Assembly (NCBI GenBank): GCA_017860635.1
Contig: JAGDMK010000006.1
Coordinates: 1 to 34,814 of the forward strand
DNA from: Bacteroidota bacterium
Lineage (GTDB): Bacteria > Bacteroidota > Ignavibacteria > UBA10030 > UBA6906
Length of the DNA stretch: 34,814 bases
Reading direction: 5' to 3'
A program made the translations under genes and the position numbers. Under the pieces are notes generated by a model that saw only the letters and a program-made list of their open reading frames with translations, was not told the origin of the DNA and ran no database searches. Shown piece by piece: positions 10,300 to 20,800 of this stretch (position 1 is its first letter; each line of letters opens with the position of its first letter).

Positions 10300-10327
10300 C
10301 CAGGGCAATTCCTCCGGCAAGCAATCG

Positions 10328-12052
10328 TCACTCTTTCCCCTGCGGGAACTTCAGGACTACCCCCTCGATGCTCCAGCGGGCGCGGATTTTCACGGTGTCC
10401 GGAAACACTGCGAAGCGCTCTGAGGGTTTGTACGGATGCGGCAAGCCCGGCGTGTACGCCCTGTTTTCATCTTCATCCCGGTATCCCTGAATGGCGTACT
10501 TCCCCTCCGTCAGCTTCTCAATCACAAACGATGTATCTTTTCTGATTCGCACCGAGTCGGAACGCGGCGGAGTGAGATCGATGCTCCGTGCAGTGATGAC
10601 AATGTCCCCCCTTCCTCCCGGATCGAGCACCCTTCCTTCGATTGTCCCCGTCACGCGCAGATCCATTGTCTGAAAACGGATCAGCGCGGTGGAATCACGA
10701 TAGCGGTTTCCCCTGCTGTCCACAAGGGAATCCAGGACGATCCTGATCGTGTGCCAGGCGGAGGGAATGAGGGGAATCCGGGGGATCAGGCGGATCTGAG
10801 CCGGCGTTCGCGCAACGACGTTCGCCGGAACTACCCTGCGTGCGCTATCCAGCAGTGTCACAGAAGCCAGTGCCGGACCGAGTGACACCGGCTTGCCAAG
10901 GTCGATCTCGAACGGAATGTCCAGAGGAATCCCCCGCGAGCTGTCGGCCACATTGTGCACGCGGACCACGGGCCGTACGGTGTCCGGTATTCCGGAGCCC
11001 GGAAAGTCTGCACCAACGCGTGTTGAATCCGTGACGTTCCCTGCCCTGTCCGCAAGACCTCTCACAATCATCCGGTACGTGCGCGTGCTGTCCAGTGGAT
11101 CTATAAGCTCCGCTCCGATCAGCGCCGGGTTGCCCATGTCCTGGTAGAGCGCGCCGAGTCTCAACGGCGACAGAGAAAGCGTATCGAGGAGTCTGAATGC
11201 GGCATGTGTCACCGAGGTCGTGTCGACTGCTTCACTGAAGCGCAGCAACACATGATACCGGTCGGAAGCGGTCACACTGGAGAGGAATGGTTTTGTCGTG
11301 TCTTCCTTGGCCAGCCGGAACCAGATCCCTGCCGCATGCGGACGTGCCGGCGTCAGCGTGATGTCGTTCTGTGATACTCCGTATTGATCCACCTCCCGGT
11401 CGTAGACCAGGTTCTTGTACTCATCCCTCACCGCAATCACTCTGTATGTCGAAATCACGGTATTCCGGAGCTGGAACTTCCCGTCGGCTCCTGTCTGGAC
11501 GATGTAGTCCGGCCGCGTGTGCGACGGATTGAGCGTATCAGGATCGACGCCATCGAGGTTATACGCAAACACCATCACGCCATCCGGCCGCTCATCCACG
11601 ACGTGTCCTTCCATGCTCCCCTGGTCGAGTGAGTCACCGGTGCTGAACGCCAGCGTATAGCTGCGCGCCATCCGGTTCTGCGCGCGTATGTCCACTACGT
11701 CAGTCCCGATGGTCACCACATACGTCGTATTGCGTCTGAGGGTATCCTGAAACGTGATGCGAACTTCTGTTCCCCCCCAGTCGAACTCCAGGGTTCCGAG
11801 GTGTGGAGAGATGAACACCGCCTCTTCTACAGAGCGCCGGTCCACATATTCGCTGAATTCCAGTTCGAGAAAGCTCGTGGAGACACGAACGGCATTCGTA
11901 TCGGGGATCGTCCGGATGATCGCGGGCGGGATGGTATCGGGCGGACCTCCTGAAGGCTGGACCTGGCCGGCGCAGCCCGCCAGTGCAATGGCGGCAAGCC
12001 ATTGAAAAACAACAGAGAAGGAGACTCCCAGTTTCGCGGGAACTTTGGTCAT
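10328..12052 (-). CDS. Ig-like (SbsA/Big_5-type) domain-containing lipoprotein
   Basis: Lipobox LAGC followed by SGGPPDTIPPAII, SFLELEFSEYVDRRSVEEAVFISP; typical FCB-group Ig-like lipoprotein; ATG 12052 preferred over ORF start 12190. Confidence 0.82.
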   Translation of the reverse strand: MTKVPAKLGVSFSVVFQWLAAIALAGCAGQVQPSGGPPDTIPPAIIRTIPDTNAVRVSTSFLELEFSEYVDRRSVEEAVFISPHLGTLEFDWGGTEVRITFQDTLRRNTTYVVTIGTDVVDIRAQNRMARSYTLAFSTGDSLDQGSMEGHVVDERPDGVMVFAYNLDGVDPDTLNPSHTRPDYIVQTGADGKFQLRNTVISTYRVIAVRDEYKNLVYDREVDQYGVSQNDITLTPARPHAAGIWFRLAKEDTTKPFLSSVTASDRYHVLLRFSEAVDTTSVTHAAFRLLDTLSLSPLRLGALYQDMGNPALIGAELIDPLDSTRTYRMIVRGLADRAGNVTDSTRVGADFPGSGIPDTVRPVVRVHNVADSSRGIPLDIPFEIDLGKPVSLGPALASVTLLDSARRVVPANVVARTPAQIRLIPRIPLIPSAWHTIRIVLDSLVDSRGNRYRDSTALIRFQTMDLRVTGTIEGRVLDPGGRGDIVITARSIDLTPPRSDSVRIRKDTSFVIEKLTEGKYAIQGYRDEDENRAYTPGLPHPYKPSERFAVFPDTVKIRARWSIEGVVLKFPQGKE

Positions 12053-12082
12053 ACTGTGCTCGTTGTCAGAAGTAGAGTCTGC

Positions 12083-12177
12083 CCGGGGTGTGCAGGAGTC
12101 ACGTGCAGTTGGACGTGCTGAGCCGTTGGTGGAAGGTGGCGGTAACGGCTGACCCTGTTCACACCCCGGCCTTTTTT
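12083..12177 (+). ncRNA. Candidate structured RNA: long closing stem plus two internal hairpins, followed by T6
   Basis: CCGGGGTGTG (12083-12092) pairs with CACACCCCGG (12160-12169); inner CACGT/ACGTG (12100-12104/12113-12117) and AGCCGTT/AACGGCT (12121-12127/12144-12150); TTTTTT at 12172-12177. Confidence 0.35.
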
Positions 12178-12337
12178 CACAGACGTGCACTCCGTTCAGC
12201 AGGATCTCTTCCGGTTTCCGTATTCACACCCTCAGCGTCGGCACACACACCGTAAGCAAGCGGAAGCTCCCCGATTCCGCAATGGTGCCTCGCCGACTTC
12301 TCGAAAACAAACCCGTCATCCCCACCCCGCACAAGAT

Positions 12338-13405
12338 CTATCCACCAGAAGCGTTTTTTGCTTCGCGCCACTGCCGCGCACGCTCATGCCGGTACCGCCG
12401 CACATTTTGCATGTGCTCGGCATATGTCTGCGAGAACCAGTGCCCGCCGTTTCCATTGGCGACAAAATACAGATACGAGTGCGCAGCCGGATAGAGTGAC
12501 GCGAGCATGGACGCCTTCCCCGGATTGTTGACGGGACCAGGCGGCAAGCCCGCGTACTTGTATGTATTATACGGACTGTCCATTCGCAGATCGGCATAGA
12601 GCACCCGCCGTGGCCCCCCGTCGAACAGGTACTGGATGGTCGGGTCAGCCTCCAGCCTCATCCCTTTCCGCAACCGGTTATGGTACACCGCCGCAATGGT
12701 CGGGCGCTCGGCATCCATAACAGCTTCGCCTTCCACAATGGATGCAAAGGTGACCGCCTGATGCACGGTCCATCCCAGATCCTTCGCTCTCTGCACGAGT
12801 GAATCCGAGAAGAATTTTCTGAATTCGCGGACCTGCATTTGGATCAGTTCCTTCTCATCCATCCCCCAATACAGAGAATACGTTTCGGGAAGAAGGTATC
12901 CTTCAAGTGACTCGGCCTCTATCCCGAAATCGCGGGTTGTTTCGGGATCGTACACAAGATTCACAAAGCGTGACGAATCGATCCCGATCGCTCGCGCAAA
13001 GAGCCGGGCCTGGAGGCGCGGACGCGAGCCCTCGGGGATGGAAACCTTGACCAACTGATTTCCCCGCCCTTCCCGCAACGAGAGATAAATCTCAGCATTC
13101 GACATCCCGCTCACGAAGCGGTATTTCCCTATCTGCAGCCGATCCGTGCCGCCGTACACTCGTGCAACGAGTCTAAACATGGTGCGGTCGCGGATGATCC
13201 CCTGCGCTTCAAGAGAATCCACGATCTGGGCAAACGATTCCCCCCGCTTGATGAAGAACTGACGTTCCGGGGCGCCGGCAAAGTCATTCGGACCGTGAAA
13301 GATCACGAGTCCGCCCACCACGAGGACCAGGAGAACGATTCCGGCGATGACCGCATACAGACGGCGAGACAATGTGAACAGAACGGCTGGAGCGAAAGGC
13401 ATCAT
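12338..13405 (-). CDS. mltG: Endolytic transglycosylase MltG (YceG-like)
   Basis: N-terminal TM, EGYLLPETY, FASIVEGEAVMDAERPTIAAVYHNRLRKGMRLEADPTIQY, PYNTYKYAGLPPGPVNNPG. Confidence 0.95.
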   Translation of the reverse strand: MMPFAPAVLFTLSRRLYAVIAGIVLLVLVVGGLVIFHGPNDFAGAPERQFFIKRGESFAQIVDSLEAQGIIRDRTMFRLVARVYGGTDRLQIGKYRFVSGMSNAEIYLSLREGRGNQLVKVSIPEGSRPRLQARLFARAIGIDSSRFVNLVYDPETTRDFGIEAESLEGYLLPETYSLYWGMDEKELIQMQVREFRKFFSDSLVQRAKDLGWTVHQAVTFASIVEGEAVMDAERPTIAAVYHNRLRKGMRLEADPTIQYLFDGGPRRVLYADLRMDSPYNTYKYAGLPPGPVNNPGKASMLASLYPAAHSYLYFVANGNGGHWFSQTYAEHMQNVRRYRHERARQWREAKNASGG

Positions 13406-13409
13406 GGCA

Positions 13410-14408
13410 TTACACCAGATCGAGAGCTGCCACCGCAGGCAGTGACAGCGGGGATCTGATCCCCCGGGTGAGTTTCATCCATCCCACGTAGGCAATCATG
13501 GCTCCGTTGTCCATGCAGTATTCGAGGGAGGGGTACGAGAGACGGAAGCCGTGCTGCCGGCAGGCATCGCCCAGCCGGGAACGCAGCCGCGAGTTTGCGG
13601 AGACGCCGCCGGCGATGGTGATGTCCCGGATACCGGTGCTCCGTGCAGCACGAACGGTCTTCTCAACAAGCACATCCACCACAGCATCCTGGAAGCTCGC
13701 GCAAAGATCCGCTATCCCCTGCTCTGTCGCCGGCAATCCGTTGTCGCGCAGGTGGTAGAGCACCGCTGTCTTCACACCGCTGAAACTGAAATCATACGTG
13801 TCGCTGTTCAAATAGGAACGAGGGAAACGAACCGCCTGCGGATTCCCGCGTTTTGCCATCGCATCGATGCGGGGGCCGCCGGGATAGCCGAGTCCCAGCA
13901 TCTTCGCCACCTTGTCAAACGCCTCTCCCGCCGCATCATCGCGGGTCTGCCCGAGCACGGCATGCTCGAACGGACCAGTGACCTGAACCAGCATCGTGTG
14001 TCCGCCGGACACGATGAGGGCAAGAAACGGAAACGCATGGCCGGACGGGGCCATCAGGTTAGAATAGAGATGACCTTCCATGTGATTCACGCCGATGAAC
14101 GGGATCCCGAGTCCGTATGCCATGGCCTTGCCGAAATTGAGCCCGACCAGCAGCGCACCGACAAGTCCGGGGCCATGCGTGGCGGCAATACCGTGGAGAC
14201 CTTCCTTTTTCGTGCCGGCCCTGGCGAGAGCTTCCCCCACGACCTCCAGGATGAGACGCTGGTGCGCCCTCGACGCGAGTTCCGGAACCACACCTCCAAA
14301 GGGGGTATGGACCAACTGCGACGAGATGACATTTGAGAGCACCGCTCCATCCCGCACGACTCCCGCCGACGTTTCGTCGCAGGAGGATTCAATTCCAAGA
14401 ATCATCAT
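13410..14408 (-). CDS. tsaD: tRNA N6-adenosine threonylcarbamoyltransferase
   Basis: MILGIESSCDETSAGVV, HMEGHLYSN, LIVSGGHTMLV, TRDDAAGEAFDKVAKMLGLGYPGG, GGVSANSRLR; ATG 14408 chosen, ORF track extends into non-homologous sequence to 14726. Confidence 0.97.
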   Translation of the reverse strand: MMILGIESSCDETSAGVVRDGAVLSNVISSQLVHTPFGGVVPELASRAHQRLILEVVGEALARAGTKKEGLHGIAATHGPGLVGALLVGLNFGKAMAYGLGIPFIGVNHMEGHLYSNLMAPSGHAFPFLALIVSGGHTMLVQVTGPFEHAVLGQTRDDAAGEAFDKVAKMLGLGYPGGPRIDAMAKRGNPQAVRFPRSYLNSDTYDFSFSGVKTAVLYHLRDNGLPATEQGIADLCASFQDAVVDVLVEKTVRAARSTGIRDITIAGGVSANSRLRSRLGDACRQHGFRLSYPSLEYCMDNGAMIAYVGWMKLTRGIRSPLSLPAVAALDLV

Positions 14409-14414
14409 AGTGTC

Positions 14415-14443
14415 ATTGTACGCAAAGAGGCTCTGAGATTCAA
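14415..14443 (-). promoter_or_regulatory. Putative sigma70-type promoter for tsaD
   Basis: Minus strand TTGAAT (14443-14438), 17 nt, TACAAT (14420-14415); ATG begins at 14408. Confidence 0.5.
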
Positions 14444-14593
14444 CAGAGTGTCCCACGTTCCTGCACCGGGCTCCAGCTGATCCGGCAGCGAGCTTCGATG
14501 GGTTTGAGAAGGTTTGCTCCCACCCGGACCGGCCGGCACAGGAGCAGGAGAGGGATCCGGCAGAGACAGTGAGTGCGCCGCTCTGCCAGGGCA

Positions 14594-17500
14594 TCAGGAC
14601 GTGATCGAGCGGATGCGTGCACGTGAACGGCGGGCTATCACCGCATAGGCGACCGGCACAATGACCAGCGTCAGCACCATCGAGGACATAAGCCCCCCGA
14701 TCGTCCCGAGCGCCAGCGTGTACCACATGCTCGATTGCCGGCCCAGCAGAAACATCGGCAGGAGACCGCCAATTGTCGTCAGTGTGGTCATCAGTATCGG
14801 ACGCAGCCGCTGCCCTGCCGCATCGACAAGAACATTCGTGATAGCTCCATGCGTCTCAGATTGGCGCGAGAGGAAGTCCACGAGCACGACGCTGTTCGTC
14901 ACCACGATCCCCGTCAGGAGGATGACCGCCGCGTATCCGCCCCGTCCGAAAGGAGTATCTGTAAGATAGAACGCCAGGAACAGTCCGATCAGTGAAAACG
15001 GGACCGCGAGGATGACGAGGAAAGGTTTTGTGAACGATTCGTACAGCGATGCCGTGATCATGAACACGATAAGCAGCGCCCATCCTGCGACAAGCAGCAT
15101 GGACTGCTGTTCCCCCTCGGAGAACATGAACCACGCGGCAGGCCTGTCGAACCGGTAGCCGTGTGGAAGAATCATCGACCGGATTGTGGCGTCGACGAAC
15201 GCATTGCCATAACGGTAGGGGCCGCGGTACTCGAATGTCACCCATCGCACGTAGCTCTGATCCTCCCGGAGGATTTCCGCAGGGGTCCGCTGTTCATGAA
15301 GAGAGAGCACGGACGCCAATCGGACCGTATGACCATCGCTTCCGGTCACCATCACTTTCTGCAGGTCCTCCACGCTGTTGTCCTCGTATCCTACAAACTT
15401 CACGGTGTACGGGATTCTCTCTCCCCCTATCGTGAGCCTGTTCGATTGAAGAACTCCGGGTGAGTAGGTCCGCACCGCCTGCAGGACATCGGCCACAGTC
15501 ACACTGTGCCGCGCGGCTTCGGTCCGGTTCACGGTGGCAACAAGCTCGGTGGCCTTCCCCCATTGCCCCGACCAGGAACGGTCGATGTCCACATCCGCAA
15601 CCCTGGGATTCGCTTCGAGCCTTGCCCTGAGGCGCCCTGCGATTTCCCTGACGCGGTTATAATTGTAGCCGAGCACGCGCACGGCAAATGAGGGAGGACT
15701 CTCGCCCCCGCTGGAGTAGCCGGGTCCGAACCCCCATACACTCACTGATGCACCGCCGGTGCGCGCAGCAAACGCCATCAAATGACTCTTGATGATAAAA
15801 GGAACCGCACTGGCGGCCCCCGAATCGGAGATTGTGATTTTGACGAAAGCGTAGTGTTGCTCCACGCGGCAGATCACTTTCTCCGCGAACGCGCTGAACT
15901 TCAGGGCTTCTGACTCCACGCGGCGGGCAATCTCATCATAGCGCTGAAGATCCGTTCCTTGAGGGAAGGCCACGCGAACAATCAGGTAAGTCTCTCGCCC
16001 GCACTCCCACACCTCTCCTTTGCTCACTTTTTCGAAGAAGAGATGACTGGTTCCTCCGAGAATCGTGTTCACATACGGTCGGGCCGCACGGTACCATGTG
16101 CTCCCGAATACCGCATTGTAGGCGGATGCCGGGAACCCGGATGCATTGATGCGCCCGGGCAGCAGCCAGACCGGAAGACCGAACAGCCACACCGCAACGA
16201 TCACCACTACTGCTTTGTGGCCCAGCGCCTTTCGCAAGAACCACCCGTATGCACAAATAGCGACGTCGGCCGCTCTGGCGTAGGAAGCGGGCAGCAACGG
16301 TGTCAGCCGTGTTGTTCCGGCAACGACCGGGATGAGGGTGAACGAAACGAGGAGTGACATGAGAAGTGAGATCCCCACGGCCAGGGAGAACTCGATGAAA
16401 TAGGGCTTCAGATCTTCCGGCAGAAACGCTGTGGGCAGCAGAGCGCCAATGGTTGTCAGTGTGGAAGCCACGACCGGCAGGGCAATCTCTCCGACAGCCG
16501 AGGGGATTGGGACCGGAGCGAATGTGCCAAAACTCCGCCTCTGGATATTGTCGAGCACGACAATGGAGTCATCCACAAGCCGGCCGAAGCCGAGCACCAG
16601 CCCCGCAAGGCTGAGGAGATGCAGCCCGATGCCGAGCATCCAGAACGCAAGGAATGTCCCGGCCAGCGAGAAGCAAATGGATGAGAGGACAAGCACCGGT
16701 GCTTTGAGATGCCCCAGGAACAGAAGCAACACGACAAAGATGCAGAGCAGGGACAGCAGGATGTCCCTGTAGAGCGTCCCAAGTTCGAGGCGAAGATCCC
16801 GGCTTCTGTCTGATTCCAGGATCAATTCGATGTCCTCCGGGAGTTTCCTGCAGAGTTCCTCGACACGCGACGCGACTGCATCAGCAAGCCGGAGCATGTT
16901 CGCAGCAGGGTCCTTGTCGATCACCAGTGTCACGCTGGGTTTGCCGTTGATCCTGAACAGGGTCTTCGGCTTGCCGGTTGTGAGCCGGATCGTGCCGACC
17001 TCCCTGATCCGGACCGGTGCGCCGTTCGCCAAGCGCGCGACGGTGGTCCGTTCAAGTTCATGAAGCGTGAGCCCCATATTCCGCACGGACACGACCTTTC
17101 GCCTGGCGCCGCGGATGATCCCCCCGACCGGAGCGCTATACTCCAGGACACCCAGCCCCGCCTTCACATCCTCAAGGTGGAGACCGAGGGCCAGGATTCT
17201 TTCTGCGTCGAGCTCGATACGCACCTCCTCCTCCTCACCGCCGAACACGGTGGCATCCGCGACTCCACGGACCGTACGGAGACCGGGCGCAAGCTCCTCG
17301 TGGGCAAGTCTCCTCAGTGTTGACGCCGGGCGTTTTCCGACGAGCGAATAGCTCATGAAACCCTGCAGATTGCGGAAATCCTCCGGAACATACGGTTCAA
17401 TCACGGGTTGACCAATCCCCGGCGGGAGGGTGCGGACAAGTGCGGCGAGTTTCTCGCGCAACTCGAGCCGCGCAAAGTCCATCTTCGTGTTGTGTTCAAA

Positions 17501-17788
17501 CCCGATGCTTACTTCCGAGATCCCCTCGGATGACGTTGAGCTCACCTTTCGCGCACCCTTTATCGTGTTGGCGATCTCCTCGATGGGACCAGTGAGAATC
17601 ATCTCAACGGTCTCGGCAGATATTCCATGCCATTCAGTGCGAACGGAGAGCGCGGGGAACTCAACGGAAGGGGCAAGGTCGAGAGAAAGCCGTCCGAGCG
17701 CGAACAGCCCTCCTGCCACCAGGGCGACATACACCATCGATACCGCGACGGGACGGCGGAGCAACGATGTCGTGATTCGCTCAATCAT
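14594..17788 (-). CDS. RND efflux transporter permease, HAE1-like
   Basis: 1064 aa, AcrB-type layout; TM4 motif GFGRLVDDSIVVLDNI; TM10 GIVVTNSVVLVDF; C-terminal RPILMTTLTTIGGLLPMFLL. Confidence 0.93.
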   Translation of the reverse strand: MIERITTSLLRRPVAVSMVYVALVAGGLFALGRLSLDLAPSVEFPALSVRTEWHGISAETVEMILTGPIEEIANTIKGARKVSSTSSEGISEVSIGFEHNTKMDFARLELREKLAALVRTLPPGIGQPVIEPYVPEDFRNLQGFMSYSLVGKRPASTLRRLAHEELAPGLRTVRGVADATVFGGEEEEVRIELDAERILALGLHLEDVKAGLGVLEYSAPVGGIIRGARRKVVSVRNMGLTLHELERTTVARLANGAPVRIREVGTIRLTTGKPKTLFRINGKPSVTLVIDKDPAANMLRLADAVASRVEELCRKLPEDIELILESDRSRDLRLELGTLYRDILLSLLCIFVVLLLFLGHLKAPVLVLSSICFSLAGTFLAFWMLGIGLHLLSLAGLVLGFGRLVDDSIVVLDNIQRRSFGTFAPVPIPSAVGEIALPVVASTLTTIGALLPTAFLPEDLKPYFIEFSLAVGISLLMSLLVSFTLIPVVAGTTRLTPLLPASYARAADVAICAYGWFLRKALGHKAVVVIVAVWLFGLPVWLLPGRINASGFPASAYNAVFGSTWYRAARPYVNTILGGTSHLFFEKVSKGEVWECGRETYLIVRVAFPQGTDLQRYDEIARRVESEALKFSAFAEKVICRVEQHYAFVKITISDSGAASAVPFIIKSHLMAFAARTGGASVSVWGFGPGYSSGGESPPSFAVRVLGYNYNRVREIAGRLRARLEANPRVADVDIDRSWSGQWGKATELVATVNRTEAARHSVTVADVLQAVRTYSPGVLQSNRLTIGGERIPYTVKFVGYEDNSVEDLQKVMVTGSDGHTVRLASVLSLHEQRTPAEILREDQSYVRWVTFEYRGPYRYGNAFVDATIRSMILPHGYRFDRPAAWFMFSEGEQQSMLLVAGWALLIVFMITASLYESFTKPFLVILAVPFSLIGLFLAFYLTDTPFGRGGYAAVILLTGIVVTNSVVLVDFLSRQSETHGAITNVLVDAAGQRLRPILMTTLTTIGGLLPMFLLGRQSSMWYTLALGTIGGLMSSMVLTLVIVPVAYAVIARRSRARIRSITS

Positions 17789-17869
17789 ACCATGGATTCC
17801 TGTTCACCATCCTGCATCCTGGCACACCTGCCGTCAATCGCCGTATGCTCACCTGAATCCCTGTGCACA

Positions 17870-20800
17870 TCATCCCTCATATCCACTTGAGCCCGGATGC
17901 ACCTGTGGATGGATTTGCCTTGACCTTGCCCATCGATCGACAGAGGCATACACAACCGGAATCACAGCCACCGTGAAGAACGTGGAGGCAACGAGTCCGC
18001 CCACCAGCGGAGTGGTCAGCGCGCGGACGAGCTCGGACCCTCTGCCGAACTCAAAGACCAGCGGGATGACACCCAGCACCGTGGTGGCTGTCGTCATGAG
18101 AATGGGCCGGAGCCGTTGACTCATTCCCCTGAGGATTGCCTCACGAACACCGGCCCCCTCGCGCCGCAGCTCCGTGATGAGATCGACGAGGATCACTGCA
18201 TCGTTGTCCACCGCACCGATCATGATCACGAGTCCGACCAGAGAGATGACGTTGAAATGCTGTCCCGTCAGCACCATGGCCAGAATCGCCCCGATGAATG
18301 CCAGCGGACTGGTCAGGAGAATGACGAGAGGATAGAGTATCGATTCATATTCGGCGGCAAGGATCATGAAGACGAGGCAGAGTGAGAGCAGGATGACAAT
18401 GCTCAATCCCCGGAACGATTCGCGAATCTCCTCGTTTTCTCCGCCGACAGCGATGGTGTACCCGGGAGGCAGACGCAGCCCTTCCGCGATTGTCTCGAGA
18501 TCGCTTACAACACTCCCCACCGACCTCCCGCTGACATTTGCTGCAAGGACGTGGACCCGCTGCTGGCCTTCCCGCCAGATTTCTCCGTACCCTTCAGTCT
18601 CCCGCCAACTCACAAGCGAACGAACCGGGACCCCTCGGCCATCCACAATGATTGAAGACCCTAGAAGCGCATCGATGTCCCTTCTGAATTCACCGGAGGA
18701 TTGAACGCGAATTGTGATCTTTTTGTCGAAATCGCTCAGCGTCGTCGCTTCGTTCCCCCGGACAGTGTGCGCGAGATGTGAGGCTACTGCATGGACGCTC
18801 AGGCCGTGCCGGTTCGCGGCTTCACGGTCCACGGCAATGTGATACTCCGGCGTGCCGGCCTGGAGCGAAACGCGCAGATCCACCAGTCCCACCACAGACC
18901 GGATCCGTTCGGCATAGATTCCCGCAAGACGCTCCACCGTTGCCGGGTCCCTTCCTGCGATCCGGCAACTGACGTCGTTAGGTTCGGGTGTCAGCACCTG
19001 TTCAAGAGACGTCCCGTACGGCTTCACTGCGAACTCGACGCCGCTTGTGGTGGCCGCATAGCGATTGAGGAGTATTCGGGTGGAATCCATCAGTGGATCA
19101 ATTTGTTCTGGATCCTCCGCGTTCACTTCCAGGAGGGAGATCTCTGCGGATGTCTCGTCAGCACTCCAGAATGACTGTTCCTCCGTGATCCCAACGCACG
19201 CGAGCACGCCCTTTACACCGCGGGTGGTTCTCAGACGGTCTTCGAGAAAACGAGAGAATGCACTGACCCCCTCCAGTGAAGTCCCCCGGGGCATACGCAG
19301 CTGGACGATGAACCGGGTCTGGTCTATGTCCGGCGAGGGTTCACCAGGGATCATAGAGGCAACCAGAATGGAGAGCAGCAGCAGCCCCACCGTCGTGAGC
19401 AGAACTGCGGAACGATGATCAAGGGCCCAGGCCAGATAGCATTCTACCGTAGCACGCACCTGTTCGTCAAACCGATCGATCATTGAGGCCAGCGCCGCCG
19501 GAACGGGAGTCCACTGATCTTGAGGAATGCGGAGGGGGCGCACACGCACCAGGCGAGAAGTCTCCCGCGAAACGAGCATCGGCACAAGGGTCACAGCCAC
19601 GACAAGCGATACCACAAGGGAGATCGCCATCGTGATACCCATGTCTACAAAGAGCTGCGCGGCAACACCTTCGACGAAGACAATCGGAAGGAATATCGCA
19701 ACATTGGTGAGCGTGGAGGCCGTGACTGCCGTCCCGATTTCCTGAGCTCCTTCGAGTGTTGCCTCGCGGAGCGGCATTCCCTGTTCGCGGAGCCGTGTGA
19801 CGTTTTCGATGAGCACAATTGCATTGTCCCCCAGCATGCCGATGCCGAGGGCGAGCCCGGTCAGGGAGATCACATTCAGGTTGATCTTCAGGAAGTACAT
19901 GGCCACCATCGTGGCCAGTATGGAGACCGGCATCGTGATGCCGATGATCACCGGGTATCTTGGCTGACGGAGGAAATAGAACAGTACTACGAATGCCAGC
20001 ACCGCACCGATCAGAATGGCCTGCTGGACGTCAGCGATGGATCGGCTGATGAATTCAGCCTGGTCTGCGACGACCGCAAGCAACAGCGAGGGGTTCTCGC
20101 TCCGAAGCTGGTCCAGGACCGAGCGTACCGACCGGGAGACATCTACGGTGTTGGCACCCGATTCCTTGCGCACCTGAACCAGAATGACTTCTTTTCCGTT
20201 GTAGCGCGTGAGTCCATACCGTTCCCGGTGCGTATCCCTCACGGTCGCGCAATCCCGGACGCGGATCGGCCGTCCAAGATCGGTCTGGCGAATGACAGTG
20301 TTCCGGATGTCCTCACAGTCCTGGAACTCGCCAAGCGTTCTGAGCGAATACCGGAAGAGGCCGTACGTGATGGTCCCCCCCGGGAGGTTCATGTTCGCGG
20401 ACGCGAGGACTTCCGAGAGCTGGCCAATGGTGAGTCCAAGCGCCTGCAGCGCGGCCGGGTTGACGTCCACATGGATCTCGCGTTCGACCCCGCCGAGGAC
20501 CGCTGCCTGGGCAACGCCCTGGACCTGCTCGATCCGTCTTTTCACCAATGCTCTCGCGGTCTCTTTCAGCTCCGTCAGGACTTCAATCGAATCGCGCGGC
20601 TGTCGATCTGCGGATGCCAATGCGATGGTCATGACCGGTTCGGCGGATGGGTCGACGCTGAGGATGGTCGGCCGGTCCGACTCCCGGGGCAGTGACCCGC
20701 CCACCTGGTCCAGTTTCTCACGCACTTCAAGGAGGGCGAAATCCATGGCGGTGCCCCAGGCAAACTCCACGGTTACTGCAGACATGCCCTCACGGGTGAT

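Noticed and set aside
12083-12177. Considered SRP RNA, tRNA, TPP and c-di-GMP riboswitches for the structured element
   Set aside because: No GGAAGGAAGCAG SRP tip, no TpsiC arm, no TPP or GEMM core motifs found by eye; left as unassigned candidate.
13551-14336. 261-aa plus-strand ORF opposite tsaD
   Set aside because: Shadow ORF inside a highly conserved gene.
17786-17793. Two-codon ORF ATG GTA TGA overlapping the start of the 14594-17788 RND gene
   Set aside because: Too short and no SD; probably chance.
19520-20695. 391-aa plus-strand ORF opposite the RND gene, rich in D/R/H
   Set aside because: Antisense of conserved RND transmembrane and pore-domain sequence; composition typical of an antisense frame.
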